DNA of 25,340 bases from Chara braunii (lineage: Eukaryota; Streptophyta; Charophyceae; Charales; Characeae). The stretch is taken from positions 655,125 to 680,464 of the forward strand of contig BFEA01000482.1 of NCBI GenBank assembly GCA_003427395.1, written 5' to 3'. The translations under genes were made by a program, and so were the position numbers. This document shows positions 17,096-25,340 of this stretch, one piece after another. Position 1 is the first letter of the stretch. Every line of letters starts with the position of its first letter. The notes under the pieces are model-generated. The model saw only the letters and a program-made list of their open reading frames with translations, did not search any database and was not told the DNA's origin.

Positions 17096-17665
17096 AGAAT
17101 TCATAATCACATTGAAGGCCAGATAGTATCACAGTGTCCAGAAAGCAGAAATGCACCAATATAGCACCAATGAAGAATCGTAACACTGAAAACCAATGTC
17201 AATGAGAGCTTGCTCTCGCCACCACCAACATGAGTGTCCAGGCCCTATCTCCCTAATTGGCGCTCGGCGCCCAGCCTACTTCCTACACAGCTACAGTCTG
17301 CCTACTAATTGACAATGCAACTGTTGACGTCAGCAGGCCATGGAGTACTTGAAGATGTCGCCCAATGCAGACCATCGCCAATACCAGGTATGTGCCCTCA
17401 CATCATCATCATCATCATCCTTCTCTGTCTCGCCTGACTTACTCCCACGTTTTCCCTCTGTACAACCGAAGACCACCCCTGTGCCTCACTGTAGTCCAAG
17501 CCCATCCAGCTATGGAGGCTGGGCTATGGCGCAGCCCTCAGCAGCACCCTACTCCCTGCACGACCACACGCGCTAGCACCTTGCCTCTCAGCACCAGCAG
17601 CAGCCCACGAGCGTTCGCTCCAGCAGCGCTGCCGCCAGCATGCAAGTGCTGAATCCCCCATCCAG
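17096..17665. other. No supported gene; (CAT)n inside
   Basis: A (CAT)n run at 17401-17419 makes Ser or His runs in overlapping plus frames starting at 17340 and 17365. The frames end by 17652. I recognise no domain. Confidence 0.4.
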
Positions 17666-17667
17666 GC

Positions 17668-17700
17668 AGCGAGCTCTTTCCTATATGGAAAGAGCCTGCC
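17668..17700. repeat. Perfect short hairpin
   Basis: GCTCTTTCC-TATAT-GGAAAGAGC, a 9-bp stem with a 5-base loop. It extends as GGCAG/CTGCC with a 3-base bulge. Confidence 0.8.
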
Positions 17701-18220
17701 TGCCTTCGCAGCCTGGCTGCCCTGGGTCTGGGCCCAGAAGCTTCCGGTAGGCCCCAGGATGCTGCGCCTCTGGTGCAGCTACTGGGCCTCATTCGGTTGG
17801 GCCTCCGAACTGTCTGTGTATGAGGCTGCGAATCTCGCCCACGGCCTGCGCTTTCGGAAAAGCCTAGAAGGCCATGGTAATTTCGTCACTGCTCGGCCTG
17901 TGTTTCCTTCAACCAACTGGCGCGATGAAACTGCCTGGAACCCATATACGAAATTGACAGCCGAGGGCTTCTCGTGATTTGTTAGGCCCGCCTTCACTTA
18001 GGCGGCGCAGATGCAACAGGGGCCCCTTAGGCCTGCCGAGGACCTGGATCCTAGCACTTTATTAATTGAGTATACAAAAATCTAGACTATGAATTTAAGG
18101 CGAGACATTTCTTCAGGAGTGCGGGAATTACCTCAAGTCAGGGGTTACCGGGGCTAATAATTTCCTCTCCTGAAAAATCCGAGAAAAAGTTCTGAAGCTG
18201 AATTTCGGGGTAGACTCTGA
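17701..18220. other. No gene recognised
   Basis: Mixed GC-rich sequence without a convincing frame. Confidence 0.4.
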
Positions 18221-18342
18221 TTTGTGGGTGTGGGTGGATGTGGGTGGATGTGGGTGGGTGCACATGTGCGTGCGTGCATGTGCAAGTGTGTGTGTGTGTG
18301 TGAGAGTGAGTGAGTGAGAGTGTTTGTTTGTTTGTTTGTTAT
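18221..18342. repeat. GTGGG/GT/GA/GTTT simple repeats with G-quadruplex motif
   Basis: Five GGG runs at 18226-18258 have loops of 3, 7, 7 and 1 bases, meeting the G3+N1-7 rule. Then follow GTGCGTGC, (GT)n, GAGT and (GTTT)n. Confidence 0.88.
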
Positions 18343-18407
18343 AGAACAAACACGAAATATCATCTCCCAATATTATCCTGAAATCCATCCAAAAGGAATG
18401 AAATAAT

Positions 18408-19424
18408 TGTAATGAACCCAGATCGTGAGACTGTTGTCAACAATGCAAGCCCAGATAAATGTCCATCAGCTGATGATTATTAATAGTCCATCGTAACCAG
18501 ACAGAATGAGGTGAGGTAATCATACACAGACGAAGAGAGGGGAGGGAGAAGAGACAAAGGAGAGGAAGTATAATGCCCACTCCTGCTGCGGGCTCCCTCC
18601 TCTACTGCCACCTCAACAATCAATAGTNTGAACNAGTACCCGAGTATCCTCANTGTGCCACGTGGCACGTCTAATCAGTTCCACATCAGCATCTGGAGCA
18701 ATGTCGACATGAAGACCACCAGGTACGTATCCTCGAACTCCCCACAGCCCTGATCTCCTCCTGAAGTGACGACGAACAGAACAGCAATGCCGATTACGTA
18801 GTCCCCTCAATAGAACACGTGGCAGCAGCCACGTCAGCCAAATGATATACGTGGCAGCAGCTACATCAGCGAAGGCGCATGGCAGCTGCCATGTCAGCAT
18901 GCCAAGAAGACAGGAGCAAGCCGGCCACCATGCCGGACTAGCAGCGCCTCGCCAAGTTACAATGCCAGCAGCGTCGAGCCAGCGTTGCAGCGTTGAGCCA
19001 GCGTTGAAGTCAACGCGTGAAGTCAGCATCACATAATGAATGTCAAAGCCAGGGAGTCAGCTCTTATGTAGTGTTGACGCGGGGTCTGGACCCCGGATGC
19101 TGTATCCCTCAACCGTCCAGATCTCAATGCGAATGAGGGCCCAGATTGGCCTGAAACCAAATTCCCTCCGCCCTGGATGCTGTCTGGGTACCTGCGCACA
19201 ACAAGTGAGTGTATCCAACCAAGGGCCTGGGTGCGGTACCTTTGACTTTACAGTTGACTTTGACTCTTGAATTTCCTGTGTGCAGCGTTCGGTCATACAG
19301 CCACACTCGACAGATTCAGGCCTGGGCGTGCCTTGGTCACACTGCCCAGCGCAGATAAACTCAGATCTGCGTTTCCTGGGGCTGAGTTCTGAGCCCCAGG
19401 CTACTTCTGAACAGGGTTATTACG
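18408..19424 (-). repeat. 3' LTR of the second gypsy element
   Basis: The plus strand starts TGTAATGAACCC and ends GGGTTATTACG; the last base pair of the usual CA end is changed. CCACGTGGCACGT-type motifs and GTGGCAGC/CCACGTCAGC pairs lie at 18655-18900. Undetermined bases occur at about 18628, 18634 and 18653. A minus-strand ACATAAGAG at about 19063-19071 matches the TATA position in the other LTRs. Confidence 0.8.
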
Positions 19425-19437
19425 TTCCCGCCGGCCC
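19425..19437 (-). other. Polypurine-like tract
   Basis: The minus strand reads GGGCCGGCGGGAA directly upstream of the LTR start, where second-strand priming occurs. It has two CC interruptions, so it is imperfect. Confidence 0.55.
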
Positions 19438-19463
19438 ATTTTCGAGTTCCACCGCAGAAATAT

Positions 19464-20039
19464 TTAAGACTTCAACCCTCGTTCATAAGCAGCGACAATA
19501 TCAGGAGCAGTTTCAAGTAGTTCACGTTTACTAAACCATCTGTCCTCAGATGGTGCTTGAGTTTTAAAACGTACCTTGAACTGCTTCTGAGGTCGTCCAC
19601 GTCCTCCCGTAGAGAAGTAGCCATGCTCTATGATCCTGTCAACCTCGTATCCGCCATCCATGTCTGGTGAAATCATAGAGGGTCTGTGTGGAAACTCATT
19701 TCCTTTTACGTAAGGCAACAATTTGGACTCATGAAAGACAGGATATGTTTTGAGATGAGGGGGAATATCAACTCGATAAGACGGTCCCTCTGCATCTCCA
19801 ATTACCTTGAGAACTTCCCAGGGTCCAAAATAGACAGGTAGCAATTTCTGGGAGACATCTTCTTCTAGTGAAAACTCTTTAGATTTTACCCAAACCAAAT
19901 CACCCTCTTTGAATGTAGACGGTCGACGGTGCTTGTTGGGTTGTTCAATCATCCGTAGTTGAGCTTTCCTTAGATTATCTTTAACTTTCTGAATGTCTTC
20001 CTGAAACAAGATTGCATATTCTCGGGTCCCTGGGGGCAA
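19464..20039 (-). pseudogene. Integrase C-terminus and chromodomain (gypsy pol)
   Basis: 191 codons open: GDLVWVKSKEFS (residues 46-57), VYFGPWEVLKVIG (69-81), YPVFHESKLLPYV (99-111), and a chromodomain-like end from about residue 131 (YEVDRIIEHGY, FKVRFKTQAPSEDRWFSKR, APDIVAAYERGL). In chromoviruses this domain directs insertion into chromatin. The stop is only 40 bases from the LTR. The segment itself is intact, but the integrase core upstream is broken. Confidence 0.88.
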
Positions 20040-20949
20040 CCTAAGAAATTGGTCCAGGTTCAGTACATCAATGGGACGTTTAGGCTTCCATGCTTTGGGA
20101 AGTGCATTTGGGGTTCGTCCAGTAGACGTGTGGACACTATTGTTATATGCACTTGCAATCTTAGGTAAGTTCTCATCCCAATCAATCTAATCGGGTCTAA
20201 TATACATACGCAAAAGTTGCTGGCACAAACGATTCATTTGTCTAGTCTGGCCATTCGTTTTGGGATGCCTCCCTGACGACATGGTCAGCCGTGTGCCATA
20301 AAGCTTCCATCAGCTTTTGCCATGGCAGACTAGTGAACCTGACATCTCAATCAGACACAATGGTTTTAGGGAACCCATACTCAGTGACCCATCGCATCTG
20401 AAACTTCTGAATGACAAGTTCAGTACGTGCTTCTGTTGGTAAGGGAACAAACATAGCGTATTTAGAGAAACGATCCACAATTACCATCACTTGACTATTA
20501 CCATTGCGACTTTTAACCAGTCTCATAAAGTCAATTGAGATAGACTCACCTGGTTCGCTTGGTATAGGTAATGGCTTGAGAAGTCCAAGAGGGTTCTCAT
20601 GCGACGGCTTGTTTCTCTGATACATTAGACATGTACGAACATATGTTAGTAAATCTTCCTTAAGTCCCTTCCATTCGAAACGTTCTCTGACTTCAGCATA
20701 TGTTTTATTGAAACCAAAATGTCCCTCAGAGTCGTGACATTCCCCAATCAACAGACTTTTGATCTCTTCCTTATGAGGAATACACAGTCTTTGTTCAGTT
20801 TGGTTAATCAATAATAACAATCCATCAGTCATTCTATAGTTGGGTAGTTGGGACGGATCTCGTACAAGGACATCCATGATTGGTTTCCAGATAGGATCAG
20901 TAGCATATCCTTGGCGAATCTGGTTTTTCAGGTCATTCCCAACATCCAA
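20040..20949 (-). pseudogene. Integrase N-terminus and core, broken
   Basis: Inserts element DNA. The 200-codon open part (20347-20949) has the HHCC region with H72, H77 and C107, but the second Cys is Tyr110 (TCLMYQRNK). Core Asp are D140 (ISIDFM) and D200 (IVSD). A TGA follows at once. Beyond it FTSLPWQKLMEALW and, in another frame, SGRHPKTNGQTRQMNR are visible, then a TAG. The catalytic Glu expected in GQTER is replaced. At least one frameshift and two stops disable it. Confidence 0.87.
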
Positions 20950-20985
20950 GTAAGAGACAATTGCACCAAAGGGCCTCTACTCACC

Positions 20986-21227
20986 ACATGCACAAAAGAC
21001 AAAACATATGGCGGCGTATTATTCCGTGTTCTGCATAAGATTCATTCTAGTTTTGCACATTTGGTGAGTAGTGCAGCCAAGCCCTGAGAATCACGTGCAG
21101 AGACCCCAACATGGCCTAGCTACGTGACCAACCCATAACTGCTGAAACACAGACCTGAATTCAAATCTTGAGTATATATTCGCCCAGCTCGTGCTCTACT
21201 TCATATTCACTGCCTGCCTTGATTTTG
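20986..21227. other. No gene recognised
   Basis: Unique sequence between the broken end of the gypsy copy and the G-rich block; no frame or motif supported. Confidence 0.4.
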
Positions 21228-21400
21228 GTGGGGGGGTCTGCGCTACATGGCTGCGAGGACCCTTTAGATAGCCTGCATGGGCCGTCTGAGCCGTGTTAGG
21301 GGGATTCCCCCAACCCCCCACCCCAAAAAAAAGGACCCTTCACATATGGCGGGGGGTGATGCAGTAGGGGGGGCGGTGCTTGGGGGGGGCTTTTTTTTGC
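21228..21400. repeat. G-run/C-run block
   Basis: Runs of 5 to 8 G at about 21230, 21291, 21350, 21367 and 21380, with complementary CCCCC runs at 21306-21323. It can form hairpins and possibly quadruplexes. Homopolymer lengths may be assembly-sensitive. Confidence 0.75.
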
Positions 21401-21464
21401 ACTCTCGGGGTTCGTTGAATGAGGCCCACCACCCCGTAGTCCGCGACACGCGCGCGCGCCCCTC

Positions 21465-21590
21465 GGGGTCGCGTTCAATTTTTTCGCGCCACATGGCGCG
21501 CAGCGCGTTTGAACGCGATTGAACGTGGCCCTGGGGGGTATGAACGCGCGCGTTTGAACGTGAACGCACGTTCAGCGTGTTCAAACGATC
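21465..21590. repeat. Array of GTTCAA/TTGAAC half-sites with nested hairpin
   Basis: GAACG or its complement occurs about nine times, often beside CGCGCG. At 21551-21587 the outer arms CGTTTGAAC/GTTCAAACG (9 bp) enclose the inner arms GAACG/CGTTC (5 bp, 2-base loop). Confidence 0.8.
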
Positions 21591-22607
21591 ACATAGAAGG
21601 CGGGTCTGAATATCCACGTGAGGCCTCTTTTTGACATTTTTGCATATGTGGGGTATCAGACAGTTGCAACACGCCAGTTGGTTACAAAGCAACATGAGTC
21701 CTTCCTGGCTCCTCTCAGAAGCAACAACTGCAATGCACAGTGGGGCCCAGGGCCGCGATTGGTTGCGCCCTGAGCACACAGTGGGAGGCCGACACAGCAC
21801 GCAGTGGCCCCCTACACACGAAATACGGCCACGTGCGTCTTTGTACAATAGGTGACCCAACGGCCGCCCGATTGAACATGCCAATAGTGACAAAATTCAT
21901 GTGAGCTACTGAAGAAAGGTACTTGAGAACATATTGATGAAACAAACAAAATACGATTGTTACTGAATGTGTAGTAAATTCGTAGATGTCGTCACACAAC
22001 CCGGATGAGCCAATGAGTATGCGGCGAACACTTGGATCTTGGAGGGCTGCCTAGATGCACACAACTGTAAAGGGTCGAGGCCCGTTACAGCAAAAGTGGG
22101 CTTGGGCGCAAACACGGGGGCCCGACTGGAAGCCATTGGAAACTTGTCCAGCCAGGCCCACATAGCCGAAGACAGGGGTCGCACTTTCCATGAAGGAAAG
22201 TGCCTTGCCCGGGCGCAGGCATTTTGGCCTGAGCAGGCGATGCAGCCACGCTGCTGCTCCGTCGGGCGAAGCTGTGTTAAGCAGTCAGGCCAGGGCGCAC
22301 GCGGGTTCTAGGAGGTGAGAGGGCACCATGGTGGCAGTGGGCGCACGACGACCATAGCCGCGCTGCGATAAGGTGGGCAAGTGACAACGATGTTGGTCTT
22401 CAAGTAGGAGGCGCATATAGAGGGAGTCAAGGGGTGATGAGGGGAGGAGAGAGAACGTACCTGGTGTAAGTTGGTGGTCTGCATTGGTGATGATGTCACG
22501 TACATTGGTCTTCAATGTCGATGTGATCAAGTTGCATGAACGTAGATAGTTGTAGGTAGGCTAGGTAGTGTAGGCTGGGCGTTGGGCGCTAGACACTAGG
22601 AGCGACA
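21591..22607. other. No gene recognised
   Basis: Mixed sequence. A perfect hairpin GCACTTTCC-ATGAA-GGAAAGTGC lies at 22181-22203. Frames such as 22039-22311 have no recognised motif. Confidence 0.4.
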
Positions 22608-22970
22608 TTGGATATTGTGTTGGTGTGGCCAAAGAGCGTTGACATTGGCACACGAGTTCATTTTATTGCTTTTATTTGGATGGTATCTTGGTGCATTTGT
22701 GCTCTCTGCTTGGTACATGACTATCTGGACTACTTCGTGATTTTGCAACTTGGACTTTTTTCTATCAGTCTCGCTCATATCCGTGCAAAAGGGAGTATGG
22801 AGGCGAGAAGACAAGAAAATATGCGAAGGACGAAAATGAGTTATCAAGATATGGCGCACTTATATTCATCAGCCACTTTCAAAAAAATTGAGAGAAAACA
22901 CGCATATAAATCCTACATCAAGGAAGGGTCTTTTTTCAAAAACTCGTCCTTATTAACAAAATATGTTTAG
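22608..22970 (+). CDS. Unrecognised 120-codon frame, doubtful
   Basis: ATG to TAG. The first half is hydrophobic (about residues 20-55: FIAFIWMVSWCICALCLV and a following segment), and the second half is Lys/Arg-rich (MEARRQENMRRTKMSYQD). That is compatible with a small membrane protein or with chance. No family and no neighbours that give a role. Confidence 0.15.
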   Translation: MDIVLVWPKSVDIGTRVHFIAFIWMVSWCICALCLVHDYLDYFVILQLGLFSISLAHIRAKGSMEARRQENMRRTKMSYQDMAHLYSSATFKKIERKHAYKSYIKEGSFFKNSSLLTKYV

Positions 22971-23032
22971 CTTTGGGTGTGCGATCTGCAGATATTTGCT
23001 TGTACGCATCGTTAGTTCAACCCAAGGCTAAA
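22966..23032. repeat. Inverted repeat with 13-bp arms
   Basis: TTTAGCTTTGGGT (22966-22978) pairs with ACCCAAGGCTAAA (23020-23032), one mismatch, with a 41-base loop. It may be a tiny MITE; no target duplication is evident. Confidence 0.6.
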
Positions 23033-24774
23033 TAATAAATATGCTTCGTAAAAGATGAACACGGATCATCCATGTGTAGAATATGGAATAGTGAGAGCCT
23101 TTTCTATTGTGCCAATTACTCGTTGCAGAAAGAGTTACGAATCAATCGTTTCCTGAGACAAAATCATAATTCGAGACGTAGGCACAAACATTCATGCAAA
23201 GAGGGAGCAATAAAAAAAAACAAAAAACAAAACAAAACAAAAAGAGAGCAAGAAGGTGAAGAGACAAAAAACGATGCAAAGGAATAAATCGAGACAACAA
23301 GAAACAACGCAATTCTTTGAAAGGAAGTACTCTCTCCAAGCTTTAATCTGACTTGTCGTCAATCCCCCATTTAGAACAAACGAACGCAAAGAAGATATGC
23401 ACCCAACACTTTCACAAAAAGTGAAAAAGATCCAGCTGCATCCCCAGACGTAGATGCATCTAATATGGGATCCTGCCCCAACAGCCATCGAAGGGAGGGT
23501 AGTGGCATTCCTTGAAGCGCTTTTCTGCCACCGGCCGCAAACTCACGGCTTCATCGGAGGGGTTTACAACACCTGCATTTTCAAGCGTGCTTGGGTAGTG
23601 TGAGAGGAGAAGAAGGCAAAGGCAGTGTCTAGAGGTGGTAGGGGAAAGCAAGAAAGGAGAGGAAGGCGAGTTGCACAATGAAGGCAAGCAGCACAATTGT
23701 TGTGCTTGTTTTCTTGGTGTTTTGTGGTTTTGAGCCTTGAAGACTCGATCCCATGACCTGTTTGGAGGTGCTTGTTTTCTTGGTGTTTCGTTGTTTCGTT
23801 GTTTTGTTTGTCAGTTTTGAGCCCTATGGGGCTTGATCTATAGGTTTGTCCCTGGTGGTCCATGTTTGGCAGTCTTAGGCCATTCGGTCTCTTCCCTTTT
23901 GCCTTGTCATAAGATTGGTTCCCCTCTTCCCCTCCTTGGAGGGTCCATCATAGGTGTAGTCTGTGAGTAGAAGTAGGGAAAGACTTCGGGCTTTGGGTCC
24001 TTTCTCGTTTTTCATTTGCTGGTGAAACCCTGTCGGGTTGAGGGGAGCGCTACTATCCGCAACCTGGATCATTGTCTTCTTCATGCAACAACCATAGCTA
24101 GGGCTGTGACCGACGTCGAGTGGCACGATGCACCAAAGGTTCAGCGTTGCAGGAGGGTTTCGTGGCATATGTGTTGTCGGGTATTGGGGCGCTGCCATCT
24201 TTCTAATTGGAAGCCATAACTGTTGTTCCCCCTCATGAGGAACCATCTTCTTCGAAGTACTGGTTTGGTCGTCTTCTTCTTGATCAGGATTTCCAGCACT
24301 ACACTTAAATGCGAGCGCTGAGCTGGTGCTGCCAATTAGTGCGGGTGCTAGTTTGGATTGGCACGTTGTGATAGTCTGGGGGTTCTGCTGCGACGACAGC
24401 CATAGCCATTTTGAGGTGGTGAGGAGGAAGAAGAAGACTCCTAGATACTCCGTTGAATATTTGTTTGTGGTTGTTCAGGGTTGTTGACAACGCGGCTGTG
24501 ATTCTTGGAACGAAGTACTCTGGATTGATTGGAGGAGGTCGGGGGATGAATAAGAATTTAAATTTGTTTTTCAATTCTCTTGTGTTTGTTGAGCTTCCGC
24601 TGTGCATATCTCACTCCGTTTTTGTGTGGATTTGCCACCTTTGAGTCTACTTTGCAATTGCATGCGTGTATGTGAACGTGTGAATTCTATGTGGATTGAA
24701 GTTCAATCGGCTACATAACAGTCTGGAGTTGATAGAGGAAAGTGAGAAAGGAGAGGAAGGTGAGTAAACCTCGA
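23033..24774. other. No supported gene
   Basis: Contains an A-rich stretch with AAAAC repeats at 23211-23240 and a duplicated GTGCTTGTTTTCTTGGTG (about 23702 and 23769). Open frames such as 23875-24246 and 24305-24607 minus show no motif I know. Confidence 0.4.
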
Positions 24775-25012
24775 TTGTAACTTCCGCTCTTTCCGCCATG
24801 TCCTCATGCTGCAGCAAGCGTTCGAGTAGCAAGAGCGCCCTTGATGCATTCTCATCTAACGAGGAGCAATGCATGTGTCCAAGGAGCGTCAATGTGACGA
24901 ACAAGTGCAGTGGAAGACTCAAAGATACGATCTGACACGCCATCAACACGCATGGCACACCAGCAAGGAGGGGGAAATCATACATGGAAGAAATGTCCCT
25001 CCCTGCGCACAC
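24775..25012 (-). CDS. Possible exon of an unrecognised gene
   Basis: The minus frame has a Leu-rich helix-like sequence: CQIVSLSLPLHLFVTLTLLG, then SLDENASRALLLLERLLQHE and DMAERAEVTIE. A possible acceptor (GTGTGCGCAG) precedes it near 25008 and a possible weak donor (GAG before GTTTAC) follows near 24775. Composition is unlike the simple repeats around it. The family is unknown; it could be a chance frame. Confidence 0.25.
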
Positions 25013-25194
25013 ACATGGAAAGCGAACAACAAATGATGGAGGGGGGAGGAGAGACGTAGGTGGGGAGAAGACGAGAGTGGAACTCCTCGTCGTCCAAGAA
25101 ATAATCTCCCCGTCAAATAACTATCCAATGTCTGTCCTCAAATGTCGAATCAGATCCTGGGCGCTCATAAGCCCGAAATAGTCACGGCTTGAAA

Positions 25195-25295
25195 GCACTC
25201 TCTCGCTCTCTCGCTCTCTCTCTCTGACAAAGAAGAAGGGGAAGTAGAGATTATGGAGGGCTGGAGGAGAATCAGGAGAGGGGAAGAAGAAGAAT

Positions 25296-25340
<45 letters not shown>
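25195..25340. repeat. CT-rich DNA ending in (CT)n at the window edge
   Basis: CTCTCTCG repeats at about 25199-25225, a purine-rich 60 bases, then pure (CT)n from about 25299 to the last base; its full length is not in the window. Confidence 0.9.

Larger units (their letters stand above)
18408..20985 (-). mobile_element. 3' part of a second Ty3/gypsy chromovirus
   Basis: On the minus strand: integrase, chromodomain, purine-rich tract, 3' LTR. Everything upstream of the integrase (gag, protease, RT, RNase H) and the 5' LTR are missing; the sequence changes near 20985. The LTR resembles that of the first element at its ends and in its short-repeat content but differs over most of its length, so it is a related family rather than the missing half of the first copy. 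Confidence 0.85.

Noticed and set aside
4690-20985. The two gypsy segments as halves of one element split by an insertion
   Set aside because: The first already has both LTRs, and the second LTR differs over most of its length. They share only family traits.

Overview
This window looks like nuclear DNA of a streptophyte, most likely a charophycean green alga of the Chara type. The support is a plant-type initiator-tRNA primer site in a Ty3/gypsy chromovirus, organelle-derived fragments carrying the plant/charophyte mitochondrial set (nad4L, rps19, trnY, rps4, cob), very long GA/CT and GT tracts, and almost no intact genes. The genus is my inference from the look of the polyprotein and LTR sequences; no search was run. 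Most long open frames here are shadows of microsatellites (Arg-Glu or Ser-Leu repeats) and are left out.

Layout. 1-609 is a short Cys/His-rich frame with a RING-like zinc-ligand pattern, open at the window edge. 990-3600 is a repeat-dense block: (AT)n palindromes, an array of about eleven copies of a GGAATGAATCTTCC-type core, and a satellite in which near-perfect hairpins alternate with (GA)n and (CT)n tracts. 4690-11006 is a minus-strand Ty3/gypsy element with two LTRs, a primer site, a gag frame broken by eight stops, protease and reverse transcriptase. Its RNase H, integrase, polypurine tract and the outer edge of its 3' LTR are deleted, so RT runs straight into the LTR. 11172-11463 holds a small unrecognised frame, apparently frameshifted or spliced. 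11515-12530 is a mosaic nuclear insertion of mitochondrial DNA. 13405-14470 combines a foldback element with a 15-bp minisatellite encoding a pentapeptide repeat. 14884-18340 is microsatellites, tandem duplications, AT-rich DNA and a G-quadruplex motif. 18408-20985 is the 3' part of a second, related gypsy element: 3' LTR, polypurine-like tract, chromodomain and a broken integrase. 20986-25340 has no gene I can name, only hairpins, G-runs and one possible exon.

How the parts relate. The two gypsy copies belong to related families: their LTRs share terminal TGTAATGAACCC-type ends and the repeated TGCCACGTCAGC-like motif. Neither copy in the window could move by itself. The mitochondrial fragments are all truncated at their joints and are dead. 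The least explained items are the duplicated zinc-ligand module at the left edge, the hairpin/microsatellite satellite at 3005-3595, the dense ACGT-core motif array in the element leader, and the small frame next to the mitochondrial insertion.
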